From Streptomyces sp. HUAS ZL42 (GTDB taxonomy: Bacteria; Actinomycetota; Actinomycetes; Streptomycetales; Streptomycetaceae), in the NCBI RefSeq assembly GCF_040782645.1, contig NZ_CP160403.1, forward strand, positions 3,100,001 through 3,164,000: 64,000 nt of DNA. The letters are read 5' to 3'. Position 1 is the first letter of the stretch. Each line of letters opens with the position of its first letter. Under the pieces are notes generated by a model, which worked only from the letters and a program-made list of their open reading frames with translations, had not been told where the DNA came from and did not search any database. The translations under genes and the position numbers were made by a program. Shown here one piece after another: positions 16,141-23,583 of the stretch.

Positions 16141-16165
16141 CCGTGAGGACCCGATAAACCGTGAG
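16132..16165. repeat. Short tandem duplication around AsnC stop and aminotransferase start
   Basis: Copy 1, ACCCGATAACCGTGAG (16132-16147), contains the AsnC gene's stop codon. Copy 2 (16149-16165) is the same with one inserted A and supplies the GTG start codon of the aminotransferase. A local duplication therefore created or moved the downstream start. Confidence 0.75.
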
Positions 16166-17525
16166 CACAAAGGACCTCAGCCGCACCGCGTACGACCACC
16201 TGTGGATGCACTTCACCCGCATGTCCTCGTACGAGAACTCCCCCGTCCCCACCATCGTCCGGGGCGAGGGCACCTACATCTACGACGACAAGGGCAAGCG
16301 CTACCTCGACGGTCTGGCGGGCCTGTTCGTGGTCCAGGCCGGGCACGGCCGCACGGAGCTCGCCGAGACGGCCTTCAAGCAGGCGCAGGAGCTGGCGTTC
16401 TTCCCGGTGTGGTCCTACGCCCACCCGAAGGCCATAGAGCTGGCCGAGCGTCTCGCGGACCACGCGCCGGGCGACCTCAACAAGGTCTTCTTCACCACCG
16501 GCGGCGGTGAGGCGGTCGAGACCGCCTGGAAGCTCGCCAAGCAGTACTTCAAGCTGGTCGGCAAGCCCACCAAGCACAAGGTGATCTCCCGTGCGGTCGC
16601 CTATCACGGCACCCCGCAGGGCGCCCTGTCCATCACCGGCCTGCCGGGCCTGAAGGCCCCCTTCGAGCCGCTGGTGCCGGGCGCGCACAAGGTCCCGAAC
16701 ACCAACATCTACCGGGCGCCGATCTTCGGCGACGACCCCGAGGCCTTCGGCCGCTGGGCCGCCGACCAGATCGAGCAGCAGATCCTCTTCGAGGGCCCGG
16801 ACACGGTCGCCGCGGTCTTCCTGGAGCCGGTGCAGAACGCCGGCGGCTGCTTCCCGCCGCCGCCCGGCTACTTCCGGCGGGTCCGCGAGATCTGCGACCA
16901 GTACGACGTGCTGCTCGTCTCGGACGAGGTCATCTGCGCCTTCGGCCGCCTCGGCACGATGTTCGCCTGCGACAAGTTCGGCTACGTACCGGACATGATC
17001 ACCTGCGCCAAGGGCATGACGTCCGGGTACTCCCCCATCGGTGCCTGCATCGTCTCGGACCGGCTGGCCGAGCCGTTCTACAAGGGCGACAACACCTTCC
17101 TGCACGGCTACACCTTCGGCGGTCACCCGGTGTCCGCCGCGGTCGGTCTGGCCAACCTCGACCTGTTCGAGCGCGAGGGCCTCAACCAGCACGTGCTCGA
17201 CAACGAGGGCGCGTTCCGGGCCACCCTGGAGAAGCTGTACGACCTGCCGATCGTGGGCGACGTCCGCGGCAACGGCTTCTTCTACGGCATCGAGCTGGTG
17301 AAGGACAAGGAGACCAAGGAGTCCTTCGACGCGGACGAGACCGAGCGCGTCCTGTACGGCTTCCTCTCCAAGAAGCTCTACGAGAACGGCCTGTACTGCC
17401 GTGCCGACGACCGCGGTGACCCGGTCGTCCAGCTCGCCCCGCCGCTGATCTCGAACCAGGAGACCTTCGACGAGATCGAGCAGATCCTGCGCGCGACGCT
17501 GACGGAGGCGTGGACGAAGCTGTGA
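16161..17525 (+). CDS. Class III PLP aminotransferase, probable putrescine/GABA-type
   Basis: A 454-residue fold-type I aminotransferase. It has the PLP-binding GGGEAVETAWKLAKQYF region, the DEV motif (LLVSDEVICAFGRLG) and the Schiff-base lysine K284 in CAKGMTSGYSPIGA, followed by FLHGYTFGGHPVSAAVGLAN. It would transfer an amino group from putrescine or another omega-amine to pyruvate or 2-oxoglutarate. Close neighbours (aminobutyraldehyde dehydrogenase and AsnC regulator) support putrescine catabolism, and from memory the S. coelicolor counterpart is SCO5655. GTG start at 16161 lies within a short duplicated sequence. Substrate not proven by sequence. Confidence 0.9.
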   Translation: MSTKDLSRTAYDHLWMHFTRMSSYENSPVPTIVRGEGTYIYDDKGKRYLDGLAGLFVVQAGHGRTELAETAFKQAQELAFFPVWSYAHPKAIELAERLADHAPGDLNKVFFTTGGGEAVETAWKLAKQYFKLVGKPTKHKVISRAVAYHGTPQGALSITGLPGLKAPFEPLVPGAHKVPNTNIYRAPIFGDDPEAFGRWAADQIEQQILFEGPDTVAAVFLEPVQNAGGCFPPPPGYFRRVREICDQYDVLLVSDEVICAFGRLGTMFACDKFGYVPDMITCAKGMTSGYSPIGACIVSDRLAEPFYKGDNTFLHGYTFGGHPVSAAVGLANLDLFEREGLNQHVLDNEGAFRATLEKLYDLPIVGDVRGNGFFYGIELVKDKETKESFDADETERVLYGFLSKKLYENGLYCRADDRGDPVVQLAPPLISNQETFDEIEQILRATLTEAWTKL

Positions 17526-17715
17526 TCAGCTGACGCTGTGATCAAATCCGGCCCCGGTGCCGCCCGTTCGAGTGAGAAACGGCGGTCCGGGGCCGCGTGC
17601 TGTCCGGCCTGCGGCCCTGATCTGCCTAGCGTTCCAGTGACCGATCGGCCCTGCCTTCGTTCCCCCGGACGGGGGATGGCACGGGAACTACGGCTCTGAA
17701 CCGAGGTGTACGCGC

Positions 17716-18456
17716 ATGGAGGCCCCGCCGGACAACGACGTGCTCTGGGCACGCTCCCTGCACTTCACGCACGGCGACGGATCACCCGCGCTCAGCGGCG
17801 TCTCGCTCGGCGTGCGGGAGGGCGAGATCCTCGCCGTCAGCGGCCCCCGCGGGAGCGGCAAGACGACCCTGCTGCGCTGTCTGTCCGGCCTGGTCCCGGC
17901 GCAGCGCGGCGAGGTGTGGTTCAACAGCGTGCCGGTCCACACGATGGGGACGACCACCCGCGAACGCCTGCGCCGCGACCACTTCGGCTGGATCGACCCG
18001 GCTCCGGCGCTGGTCCTCGAGCTGAACATCTGGGAGAACGCGGCCCTCCCCCTGATGCTGCGCGGCACCGGCCGCCGCCGCGCCAAGGCCGCCGCCATGG
18101 AGTGGCTGGAGCGCCTCGACATCGGCGACACGGCCCGCAAACGCCCCCACGAACTGGTGCAGGCCGAACGCCAGCGTGCCTGCATCGCCCGTGCGCTGGC
18201 CCCGGCCCCCTCGGTCCTGTTCGCCGACGAGCCCACGGCACCCCTGCACCGCGCGGACCGCACCCACGTCCTGCGCACGCTCACCACGGCAGCCCGCTCG
18301 CACGGCATCACGGTGGTTCTGGCCACGGACGACGCGGACACGGCGGCCCTGGCCGACCGCACGGTGTCCCTGCTCGACGGCCGCTGCGTCAACACCGTGC
18401 ACCTGCCGCCGGTCGCCGAGACGGAAGGCCGGGCCGCGTGCTCGCTCTCCGTCTGA
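17716..18456 (+). CDS. ABC transporter ATP-binding protein with degenerate signature
   Basis: A 246-residue ATPase of the LolD/MacB class, the partner of the following permease (18-base overlap). Walker A is SGPRGSGKTT (residues 43-52) and Walker B is SVLFADEPTAPL. The expected LSGGQ signature reads LVQAERQRACIARA, and the H-loop His is not evident (VVLATDDAD). The loss of the signature glycines suggests low or altered ATPase activity. The same substitutions occur in a family of Streptomyces ABC/permease pairs, as far as I recall. Confidence 0.85.
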   Translation: MEAPPDNDVLWARSLHFTHGDGSPALSGVSLGVREGEILAVSGPRGSGKTTLLRCLSGLVPAQRGEVWFNSVPVHTMGTTTRERLRRDHFGWIDPAPALVLELNIWENAALPLMLRGTGRRRAKAAAMEWLERLDIGDTARKRPHELVQAERQRACIARALAPAPSVLFADEPTAPLHRADRTHVLRTLTTAARSHGITVVLATDDADTAALADRTVSLLDGRCVNTVHLPPVAETEGRAACSLSV

Positions 18457-19856
18457 CCCGCGGCGCGCTGCCGGCCGTCCAGCTCCGCCGCCTGCTGGTG
18501 GCCGCGGCGTCGGCCGGCACGGGCTTCCTGCTGCTGTCGGCCCTCGGCTACGCGATGAGCCACCCCGACACACCGGCCGCCTCCGTGCTCCGCCTCGCCT
18601 GGTGCGTGGCCCCGCTGGCGGCCACGGTGCACTTCGCGGTCGCGGTGGCCCGCACCGATCCGGGCACCCGTCCCCGCCCCGGCCTCGCGACGGTCGGCCT
18701 GAGCCCGGCCCGTCTGATGGCCGTCTCGGCGACGACGACAGCCCTGTCCTGCACGTTGGGCTCCGCGCTCGCCCTCCTCTTCTTCCTCCACCTCCGCGGC
18801 GACCTGACAGGCATGCCGTTCGACGGCGCGGCGGCGGAGTTCCTGGCTGCGGGGGACCCCCTCCCCATCCCGGCGACCCTCACACTGCTGGCCCTGGCAC
18901 CCGCGACGGCCTCGCTGGCGGCGGCCCTCACCCTGCGCCCGCGCATCGCCCGCCCGACCACCACCCGCGACGCGGCAACGGCAACCGGCCGCTTCGGGGC
19001 GTACGGGATGACGGCGCCACGGGAGACGTTCGGGGCGTACGGACGATTCGGGGCGCGTCTGCGGGTGACGCACACAGGGGACGGAGAGGGCACCCGTCCT
19101 CCCGCGGGCATTCGTGCCGCCGGGGCGATGGGGGTCCCCCCCGTCGAGCGAAGCCGAGACCGGGGGAGGATGGGCGCGGACGGCACCCCGCCGGCGCCGG
19201 GCAGCGCGACCCACCCCCCGACACCAACCGACGGCGCCCCGCAAATCCCGGACCACCGCACCGCCCTCCCCTGGGGCATCACCACCCTCACCGCAGGCCT
19301 CGCCGTAGCGGCCTACGCGAGCCACACCACCAGCCCGACCGACCTCACCATGCCCGCCGGCCTCGCCCCCGGCCCCGTAGGCGTCCTGGCCGGCTGGCTC
19401 CTCACCGCTCTCGGCCTCGCCCTGGCCGGCCCCGGTCTCACCCACCTCTGCGGCCACCTCCTGCAGGCGATCCACCCCGGCGCCCTCCGCCTCCTCGCCG
19501 GCCGCGTCCTGATGGAGGAGGCGACCCGCATCGGACGCCCCCTCGGCGTGGTCTGCGCGGTGGCGTCGGGCACGTACACGATGGCCACCCTGTACGACGC
19601 GAACGCCCCGGCCTTCGGCCCGCTGACCACCCTCGGCGCGCTCGTCGTGACGGGCTGCACGCTGGGCACCCTTCTCACCTCGGCGGTCGAGGCCAGGCAG
19701 GCCCGCGCCGACGTCACCTCCGCCCTCCTGCGCCTCGGCGCTCCCGCCGCGATGCTGCGCAGCGCCGCGGCCCTGCGCGCCGCCGCCTTGCTGGCCCTGT
19801 TCGCCCCGCTCACACTGGCCGTGGCCGAGCTGACGACCCTGCCGCTCGCCCGCTGA
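18438..19856 (+). CDS. FtsX-like multi-helix permease
   Basis: A 472-residue membrane protein with about eight hydrophobic helices: four before residue 180 and four after residue 275. They are separated by a roughly 95-residue hydrophilic, Pro/Arg/Gly-rich insert (GRFGAYG…RETFGAYGRFGARLR…) that contains a repeat-element sequence. It starts at GTG 18438, inside the upstream ATPase gene, behind GGAAGG. It is the membrane partner of that ATPase; function is unknown (FtsX-like proteins act as exporters or mechanotransmitters). The insert looks like an in-frame acquisition rather than ancestral sequence. Confidence 0.78.
   Translation: MLALRLTRGALPAVQLRRLLVAAASAGTGFLLLSALGYAMSHPDTPAASVLRLAWCVAPLAATVHFAVAVARTDPGTRPRPGLATVGLSPARLMAVSATTTALSCTLGSALALLFFLHLRGDLTGMPFDGAAAEFLAAGDPLPIPATLTLLALAPATASLAAALTLRPRIARPTTTRDAATATGRFGAYGMTAPRETFGAYGRFGARLRVTHTGDGEGTRPPAGIRAAGAMGVPPVERSRDRGRMGADGTPPAPGSATHPPTPTDGAPQIPDHRTALPWGITTLTAGLAVAAYASHTTSPTDLTMPAGLAPGPVGVLAGWLLTALGLALAGPGLTHLCGHLLQAIHPGALRLLAGRVLMEEATRIGRPLGVVCAVASGTYTMATLYDANAPAFGPLTTLGALVVTGCTLGTLLTSAVEARQARADVTSALLRLGAPAAMLRSAAALRAAALLALFAPLTLAVAELTTLPLAR
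19131..19168. repeat. Streptomyces-type palindromic repeat unit inside a coding sequence
   Basis: The sequence has a C-run arm (TCCCCCCCGTC, 19135-19145), a loop containing GAGCGAAGCC, and a G-run arm (GACCGGGGGA, 19158-19167). This GTCCCCC…GAGCGAAGCCGAG…GGGGGAG layout resembles a repeat I recall as scattered through Streptomyces genomes, usually between genes. Here it sits in frame inside the permease insert. No transposase is associated. Confidence 0.5.
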
Positions 19857-19952
19857 GAACCCGCGGGAAGAAATCCGCCGCCCACCGATGAGTTCCGCTC
19901 AGGTCCCCGGTCTACCCGACCGAAGACCACGAACCCGATGGGAGAGACCCCG

Positions 19953-20369
19953 ATGACCACGGCATACCAGCAGATGATCTTCGTGAACCTGCCCGTGAAC
20001 GACCTCGACGCCTCGAAGAAGTTCTTCACGGAACTCGGCTACACGATCAACCCGCAGTTCAGCGACGAGAACGCGGCCTCGGTGGTGATCAGCGACACCA
20101 TCGTCGCGATGCTGCTGACCAAGCCGTTCTACTCGACCTTCACGCAGAAGGAGATCGCGGACGCCACGAAGACCAGCGAGGTGCTGATCTGTCTGAGCGC
20201 CGAGAGCCGCGACAAGGTGGACGAGCTGGTCGAGCAGGCCGTCGCCGCCGGCGGCACCGCCTCGGACAAGGTCCAGGACATGGGCTTCATGTACGGCCGC
20301 GCCTTCGACGACCTCGACGGCCACACCTGGGAGGTCGTGTGGATGAACCCGGAGGCGATCCAGGGCTGA
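19953..20369 (+). CDS. VOC superfamily (glyoxalase/extradiol dioxygenase-like) protein
   Basis: A 138-residue protein of the VOC fold with two beta-alpha-beta-beta-beta units (QMIFVNLPVNDLDASKKFF … SDTIVAMLL; STFTQKEIAD … RAFDDLDGHTWEVVWMNPE). The terminal DLDGHTWE motif supplies a conserved metal-type His/Glu pair. These short proteins resemble PhnB/lactoylglutathione lyase-like enzymes, but the substrate cannot be read from sequence. Start ATG 19953 follows GGGAGAG; an ATG at 19938 is less likely. Confidence 0.88.
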   Translation: MTTAYQQMIFVNLPVNDLDASKKFFTELGYTINPQFSDENAASVVISDTIVAMLLTKPFYSTFTQKEIADATKTSEVLICLSAESRDKVDELVEQAVAAGGTASDKVQDMGFMYGRAFDDLDGHTWEVVWMNPEAIQG

Positions 20370-20380
20370 CCGGCCGCAAT

Positions 20381-20395
20381 TAGCATGGGCGGGTG
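20381..20395 (+). promoter_or_regulatory. Possible -10 element for a leaderless mRNA
   Basis: TAGCAT at 20381-20386 matches the Streptomyces -10 consensus TAnnnT. The GTG start codon of the next gene begins seven bases later, where transcription would start, so the message would lack a leader. The -35 region is weak, so this is tentative. Confidence 0.35.
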
Positions 20396-21514
20396 CAGAC
20401 GAGCCCCGCCCATGCGGCCCACCACGACGACCGCGAGATCGAGACGCTCGAGGAGTTCGACGCGACCGTCTCGGCCCGTGGCACCCTCGCCGGATACCGG
20501 GTCCAGGCCGTCGATCTGACGGACCGCACGAGGGAGTTGCTCGCCACGGACACGACGGGCGCGGTGTTCCTCGGCTGCCCGATGCGCGAGAACGCGGCGG
20601 TGAAGGTCCGCACCGACGGCGCCCTGGTCTTCCCGCCCGTCCCGGACCTGCCCTTCGATCCGTACCGCGGTCATCTCTACACGCCGGACGAGCTGTTCGC
20701 CTCGCTCGACAAGGGCTACGAGGAAACCCCCGACGCCCTCTCCTACGCCTGGTTCCGGCGCACCAGGGCCGACCGCGACGTCTTCGCATCGACGCTGCGC
20801 GCCGTCCACGACGACTCCGTCTCCGACGCCCTCGACGAACTCCTCGTAGGCACACGCGTGGTGGGCGTCATGGGCGGGCACGCGATGGCCCGCGGGACGG
20901 AGGCGTACGCGGGTGCCGCGCGCCTCGGCCGCGAACTGACCCGCGACGGCTTCACCGTGGCCACGGGTGGCGGCCCGGGCGCGATGGAGGCGGCGAACCT
21001 CGGCGCCTACGCGGCCCCGTTCGGCGACGGCATGCTCACCGAGGCGCTCCAACTGCTCGCCAAGGACCCGTCCTTCGTGCCCTCGATCACCGACTGGGCC
21101 CGCGCCGCCTTCGAGGTGCGCAACCGGTGGCCGGGCGGCGGAGGCTCCGTAGGCATCCCCACCTGGTTCTACGGCCATGAGCCTCCGAACCCGTTCGCCT
21201 CGCACATCGCCAAGTACTTCGCCAACGCCACCCGCGAGGACGGCCTGCTGGCCCGTTCGACCGCCGGTGTGGTCTTCCTGCCGGGCGCCGCCGGCACCGT
21301 ACAGGAGATCTTCGACAACGCGACGCCGAACTACTACGAGTCCCGTGGCGAGCCCACGCCCATGGTGCTCGTGGACCGCGCGCACTGGACGGAGCGGCTG
21401 CCCACGTGGCCCCTGCTGCAGTCGCTCGCGCGCGGCCGTTCGATGGAGTCCCGAATAGCCCTGGTTGACCGGATCGAGGAGGTCCCGGAGGCGTTGAAAC
21501 GTCTCGGCGGTTAA
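20393..21514 (+). CDS. LOG-family/Rossmann-fold nucleotide-binding protein
   Basis: A 373-residue protein whose C-terminal 240 residues form a LOG/lysine-decarboxylase-like Rossmann domain. It contains VVGVMGGHAMARG, the phosphate-binding ATGGGPGAMEAAN and FLPGAAGTVQEIFDN (variant of the PGGxGTxxE motif). Shorter LOG proteins release cytokinin-type bases from nucleotide monophosphates or act as pyrimidine/purine nucleotide hydrolases. The roughly 150-residue N-terminal extension marks a larger subfamily of unknown substrate. GTG 20393 has no ribosome site but sits right after a candidate -10 box. Confidence 0.85.
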   Translation: MQTSPAHAAHHDDREIETLEEFDATVSARGTLAGYRVQAVDLTDRTRELLATDTTGAVFLGCPMRENAAVKVRTDGALVFPPVPDLPFDPYRGHLYTPDELFASLDKGYEETPDALSYAWFRRTRADRDVFASTLRAVHDDSVSDALDELLVGTRVVGVMGGHAMARGTEAYAGAARLGRELTRDGFTVATGGGPGAMEAANLGAYAAPFGDGMLTEALQLLAKDPSFVPSITDWARAAFEVRNRWPGGGGSVGIPTWFYGHEPPNPFASHIAKYFANATREDGLLARSTAGVVFLPGAAGTVQEIFDNATPNYYESRGEPTPMVLVDRAHWTERLPTWPLLQSLARGRSMESRIALVDRIEEVPEALKRLGG

Positions 21515-21552
21515 TGAGACGGCAAAGCAAGCGGCCTCTATGGGCATCCGCA

Positions 21553-21580
21553 TTGACACTACTTATGGAACACTTATAAA
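21553..21580 (+). promoter_or_regulatory. Strong vegetative-type promoter
   Basis: TTGACA (21553-21558), a 16-base spacer and TATAAA (21575-21580) form a near-consensus HrdB-type promoter, unusually AT-rich for this window. Transcription would start near 21587 and leave a leader of about 105 bases before the LAETG surface-protein gene at 21692. Confidence 0.7.
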
Positions 21581-21691
21581 CCTGTGAGTCTCCTGGGGTT
21601 GGTGAGATTCCATCACCTGGGCTCCGTCACCTCGGCGTTGGCTCATCCCCCCCTCAACCCCCCGCAACTGTAGAACCCGTGAAGGGCAAAC

Positions 21692-22363
21692 GTGTCCATA
21701 ACTCGTCGCACCGCACGTCGTTCCGTGCGCATCCTCGGTGTCGCCGCCGCCTCGACCGCGCTCGCGCTCAGCGCCTCCGGCAGCGCGCTCGCCTGCAACA
21801 TCAATGAGTTCTCCGCCGAAGCCAAGTGCGACGGCACGAACGGTGTCATCACCGTCACCGACGTGGACCCCACAGGCACCACCGCCATCGTCTCCGTGTT
21901 CCTGGAGAACAACGGCGCCGACGTGCGCAAGGTCGGCCAGCAGGAGGTCAAGGGCTCGAAGGAAGGTGTCACCATCACCTTCGCCGAGGACTGGGAGCCG
22001 AACGCGGTCTACCGCGTCCACGTCAAGGCCGGGAACCAGGTCGACGCGGACATCAAGCCCAACCTGACCACGCCGGCCACGGCCTGCAAGACCGAGACCA
22101 CGCCGTCTCCGTCGCCGTCGGAGTCCGCCTCGACCCCGGCCGAGAGCGCGACCCCGACCCCGTCGGCCTCGGAGAGCAGCACCTCCCCCGCGGGCACCCC
22201 GAGCAACGCTCCGTCGCCCGCGGCCGGTGACTCCAACCTCGCCGAGACCGGTGCCAACTCCAACACCGGTCTGATCGCCGGCATCGCGGCCGCCCTGGTC
22301 GCCGTCGGTGGTGGCGCGGTGTTCTTCGGCATGCGCCGTCGCGGGGCGAGCAGCGACCGCTGA
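21692..22363 (+). CDS. LAETG-anchored surface protein (sortase substrate)
   Basis: A 223-residue secreted protein. It has a signal peptide with twin-Arg-like start ([17 protein letters not shown]), cleavage near GSALACN, a roughly 100-residue folded domain ([20 protein letters not shown] … with two Cys), and a long Pro/Ser/Thr/Glu linker. The sorting signal is LAETG, followed by a hydrophobic helix ([20 protein letters not shown]) and a basic tail MRRRG. LAxTG motifs are used by the class E sortases of Streptomyces. Its function at the surface is unknown. A strong promoter lies upstream and a long hairpin terminator follows. Confidence 0.9.
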   Translation: MSITRRTARRSVRILGVAAASTALALSASGSALACNINEFSAEAKCDGTNGVITVTDVDPTGTTAIVSVFLENNGADVRKVGQQEVKGSKEGVTITFAEDWEPNAVYRVHVKAGNQVDADIKPNLTTPATACKTETTPSPSPSESASTPAESATPTPSASESSTSPAGTPSNAPSPAAGDSNLAETGANSNTGLIAGIAAALVAVGGGAVFFGMRRRGASSDR

Positions 22364-22372
22364 CGCCGCCGT

Positions 22373-22390
22373 ACGCACGCACGCACGCAC
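22373..22390. repeat. ACGC tandem repeat
   Basis: Four and a half copies of ACGC lie between the stop codon of the surface-protein gene and its terminator hairpin. Confidence 0.65.
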
Positions 22391-22392
22391 CT

Positions 22393-22423
22393 GTGGCCCG
22401 TCCCCGCACCGGGGGCGGGCCAC
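22393..22423 (+). terminator. Terminator of the LAETG protein gene
   Basis: A 14-bp stem (GTGGCCCGTCCCCG against CGGGGGCGGGCCAC, one G-T wobble) with a three-base loop CAC lies 30 bases after the stop codon. It can serve transcripts from both directions, so it may also terminate the thiamine operon. Confidence 0.78.
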
Positions 22424-22560
22424 TCGCACATCGGTCGAAGGTCGCCCGCTCCAGCCGGAACTCCAGCAGGCCCCGCTCGCCGAGGACCTCCAACCGCCGG
22501 TTGTCGAGCGGCAGTCGCGGTCTCGGCGAGCCGAGCCCCCCGCCGGCCAGGCACGCGGGC
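22424..22560 (-). other. Possible coding remnant downstream of thiQ
   Basis: On the minus strand a frame reads RLPLDNRRLEVLGERGLLEF followed by RLERATFDRC, with nearly every third codon position G or C, as in real Streptomyces genes. No start codon with ribosome site and no clean stop bound it, and it is cut off by the terminator of the neighbouring gene. It is probably the tail or core of a lost gene; family not recognised. Confidence 0.3.
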
Positions 22561-22563
22561 AGG

Positions 22564-23583
22564 TCAGTCCAGCACCACGATTTCGGCGGCGTCGAACTCC
22601 ACCCCGACCGCGGCCCCCACCTCCGGCGCCACCCGCAGCGCGCACGCCGCCTCCAATCGCGGCGCGTCCGCGGGCTGCAGGTGTACGGCGACATGGGTGC
22701 CCTTGAAGGTGCGGGCGGCGACCGTGCAGCGTAGCCCCTCGTCCGCCGGCACGAGCCGTACACCCGCGGGCCGTACCAGTAGCGTGCGCGTGCCCTGCGG
22801 GGCACCGTCGGGCACGGGGACCTTGCCCCAGGGCGTGTCCGCCGCCTCCCCGGCGACCGTCGCCGGTACCACGTTGTCGAAACCGAGGAAGCGGGCCACG
22901 AACGCGTCGGCCGGCCGCTGCCACACCTCGAGCGGCGTACCGGACTGGGCGATCCGCCCGTCCCGCATCACCACGACCCGGTCGGCGAGCGCGAAGGCCT
23001 CGCCCTGGTCGTGGGTGACCGCGAGCACGGTGGTGCCCAGCTGCCCGAACAGCTCCCGCAGTTCGACCACGAGGCGCTCCCGCAGCGACCGGTCGAGCTG
23101 TCCGAGCGGCTCGTCCAGCATCAGCAGCCGCGGTCGGGGCGCGAGAGCCCGGGCGAGCGCCACCCGCTGCTGTTCACCACCGGACAGCGCGGCCACGGCC
23201 CGGCGGGCTGCGCCCGGCAGCCCGACGAGTTCCAGCAACTCCCGTACCCGGGTGTCCTGCTGGGAGCGCGACGCCCCGTGCATCCGCAGCCCGAACGCGA
23301 CGTTGCCCCCTGCATCACGCTGCGGGAACAGCTGATGATCCTGGAACATCAGCCCGACCCCCCGCCGGTGCGCGGGCACGCCCGCCTGGTCGCGCCCGTC
23401 GAGCAACACCCGTCCTGCATCAAGGGGTTGCAGCCCGGCCACCGCCCGCAGCAGCGTCGACTTGCCGCTGCCGCTGGGCCCGAGCACACACACGACCTCG
23501 TGCTCGGCGACGGCGAGATCGACCGTGTCGAGCACGGCCCGCCCGCCGAATCGGACGGTCGCGCCCTCCAGGCTCAGCAGCAT
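22564..23583 (-). CDS. thiQ: Thiamine ABC transporter ATP-binding protein
   Basis: A 339-residue importer ATPase with Walker A GPSGSGKST (residues 35-43), signature ALSGGEQQRVALARA, Walker B LLMLDEPLGQLD and the H-loop VTHDQGEAF, followed by a roughly 110-residue regulatory TOBE-like domain. Its ATG overlaps the permease stop (ATGA). It completes the thiB-thiP-thiQ operon under the TPP riboswitch, so thiamine (or TPP/thiamine phosphate) uptake is the likely role. By sequence alone it could also be an iron or sulfate-type ATPase; the riboswitch decides. Confidence 0.85.
   Translation of the reverse strand: MLLSLEGATVRFGGRAVLDTVDLAVAEHEVVCVLGPSGSGKSTLLRAVAGLQPLDAGRVLLDGRDQAGVPAHRRGVGLMFQDHQLFPQRDAGGNVAFGLRMHGASRSQQDTRVRELLELVGLPGAARRAVAALSGGEQQRVALARALAPRPRLLMLDEPLGQLDRSLRERLVVELRELFGQLGTTVLAVTHDQGEAFALADRVVVMRDGRIAQSGTPLEVWQRPADAFVARFLGFDNVVPATVAGEAADTPWGKVPVPDGAPQGTRTLLVRPAGVRLVPADEGLRCTVAARTFKGTHVAVHLQPADAPRLEAACALRVAPEVGAAVGVEFDAAEIVVLD

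Noticed and set aside
17688..19475. A 595-codon minus-strand frame opposite the ABC/permease pair
   Set aside because: Low-complexity Gly/Arg/Gln-rich shadow; the plus-strand frames have Walker motifs and membrane helices.
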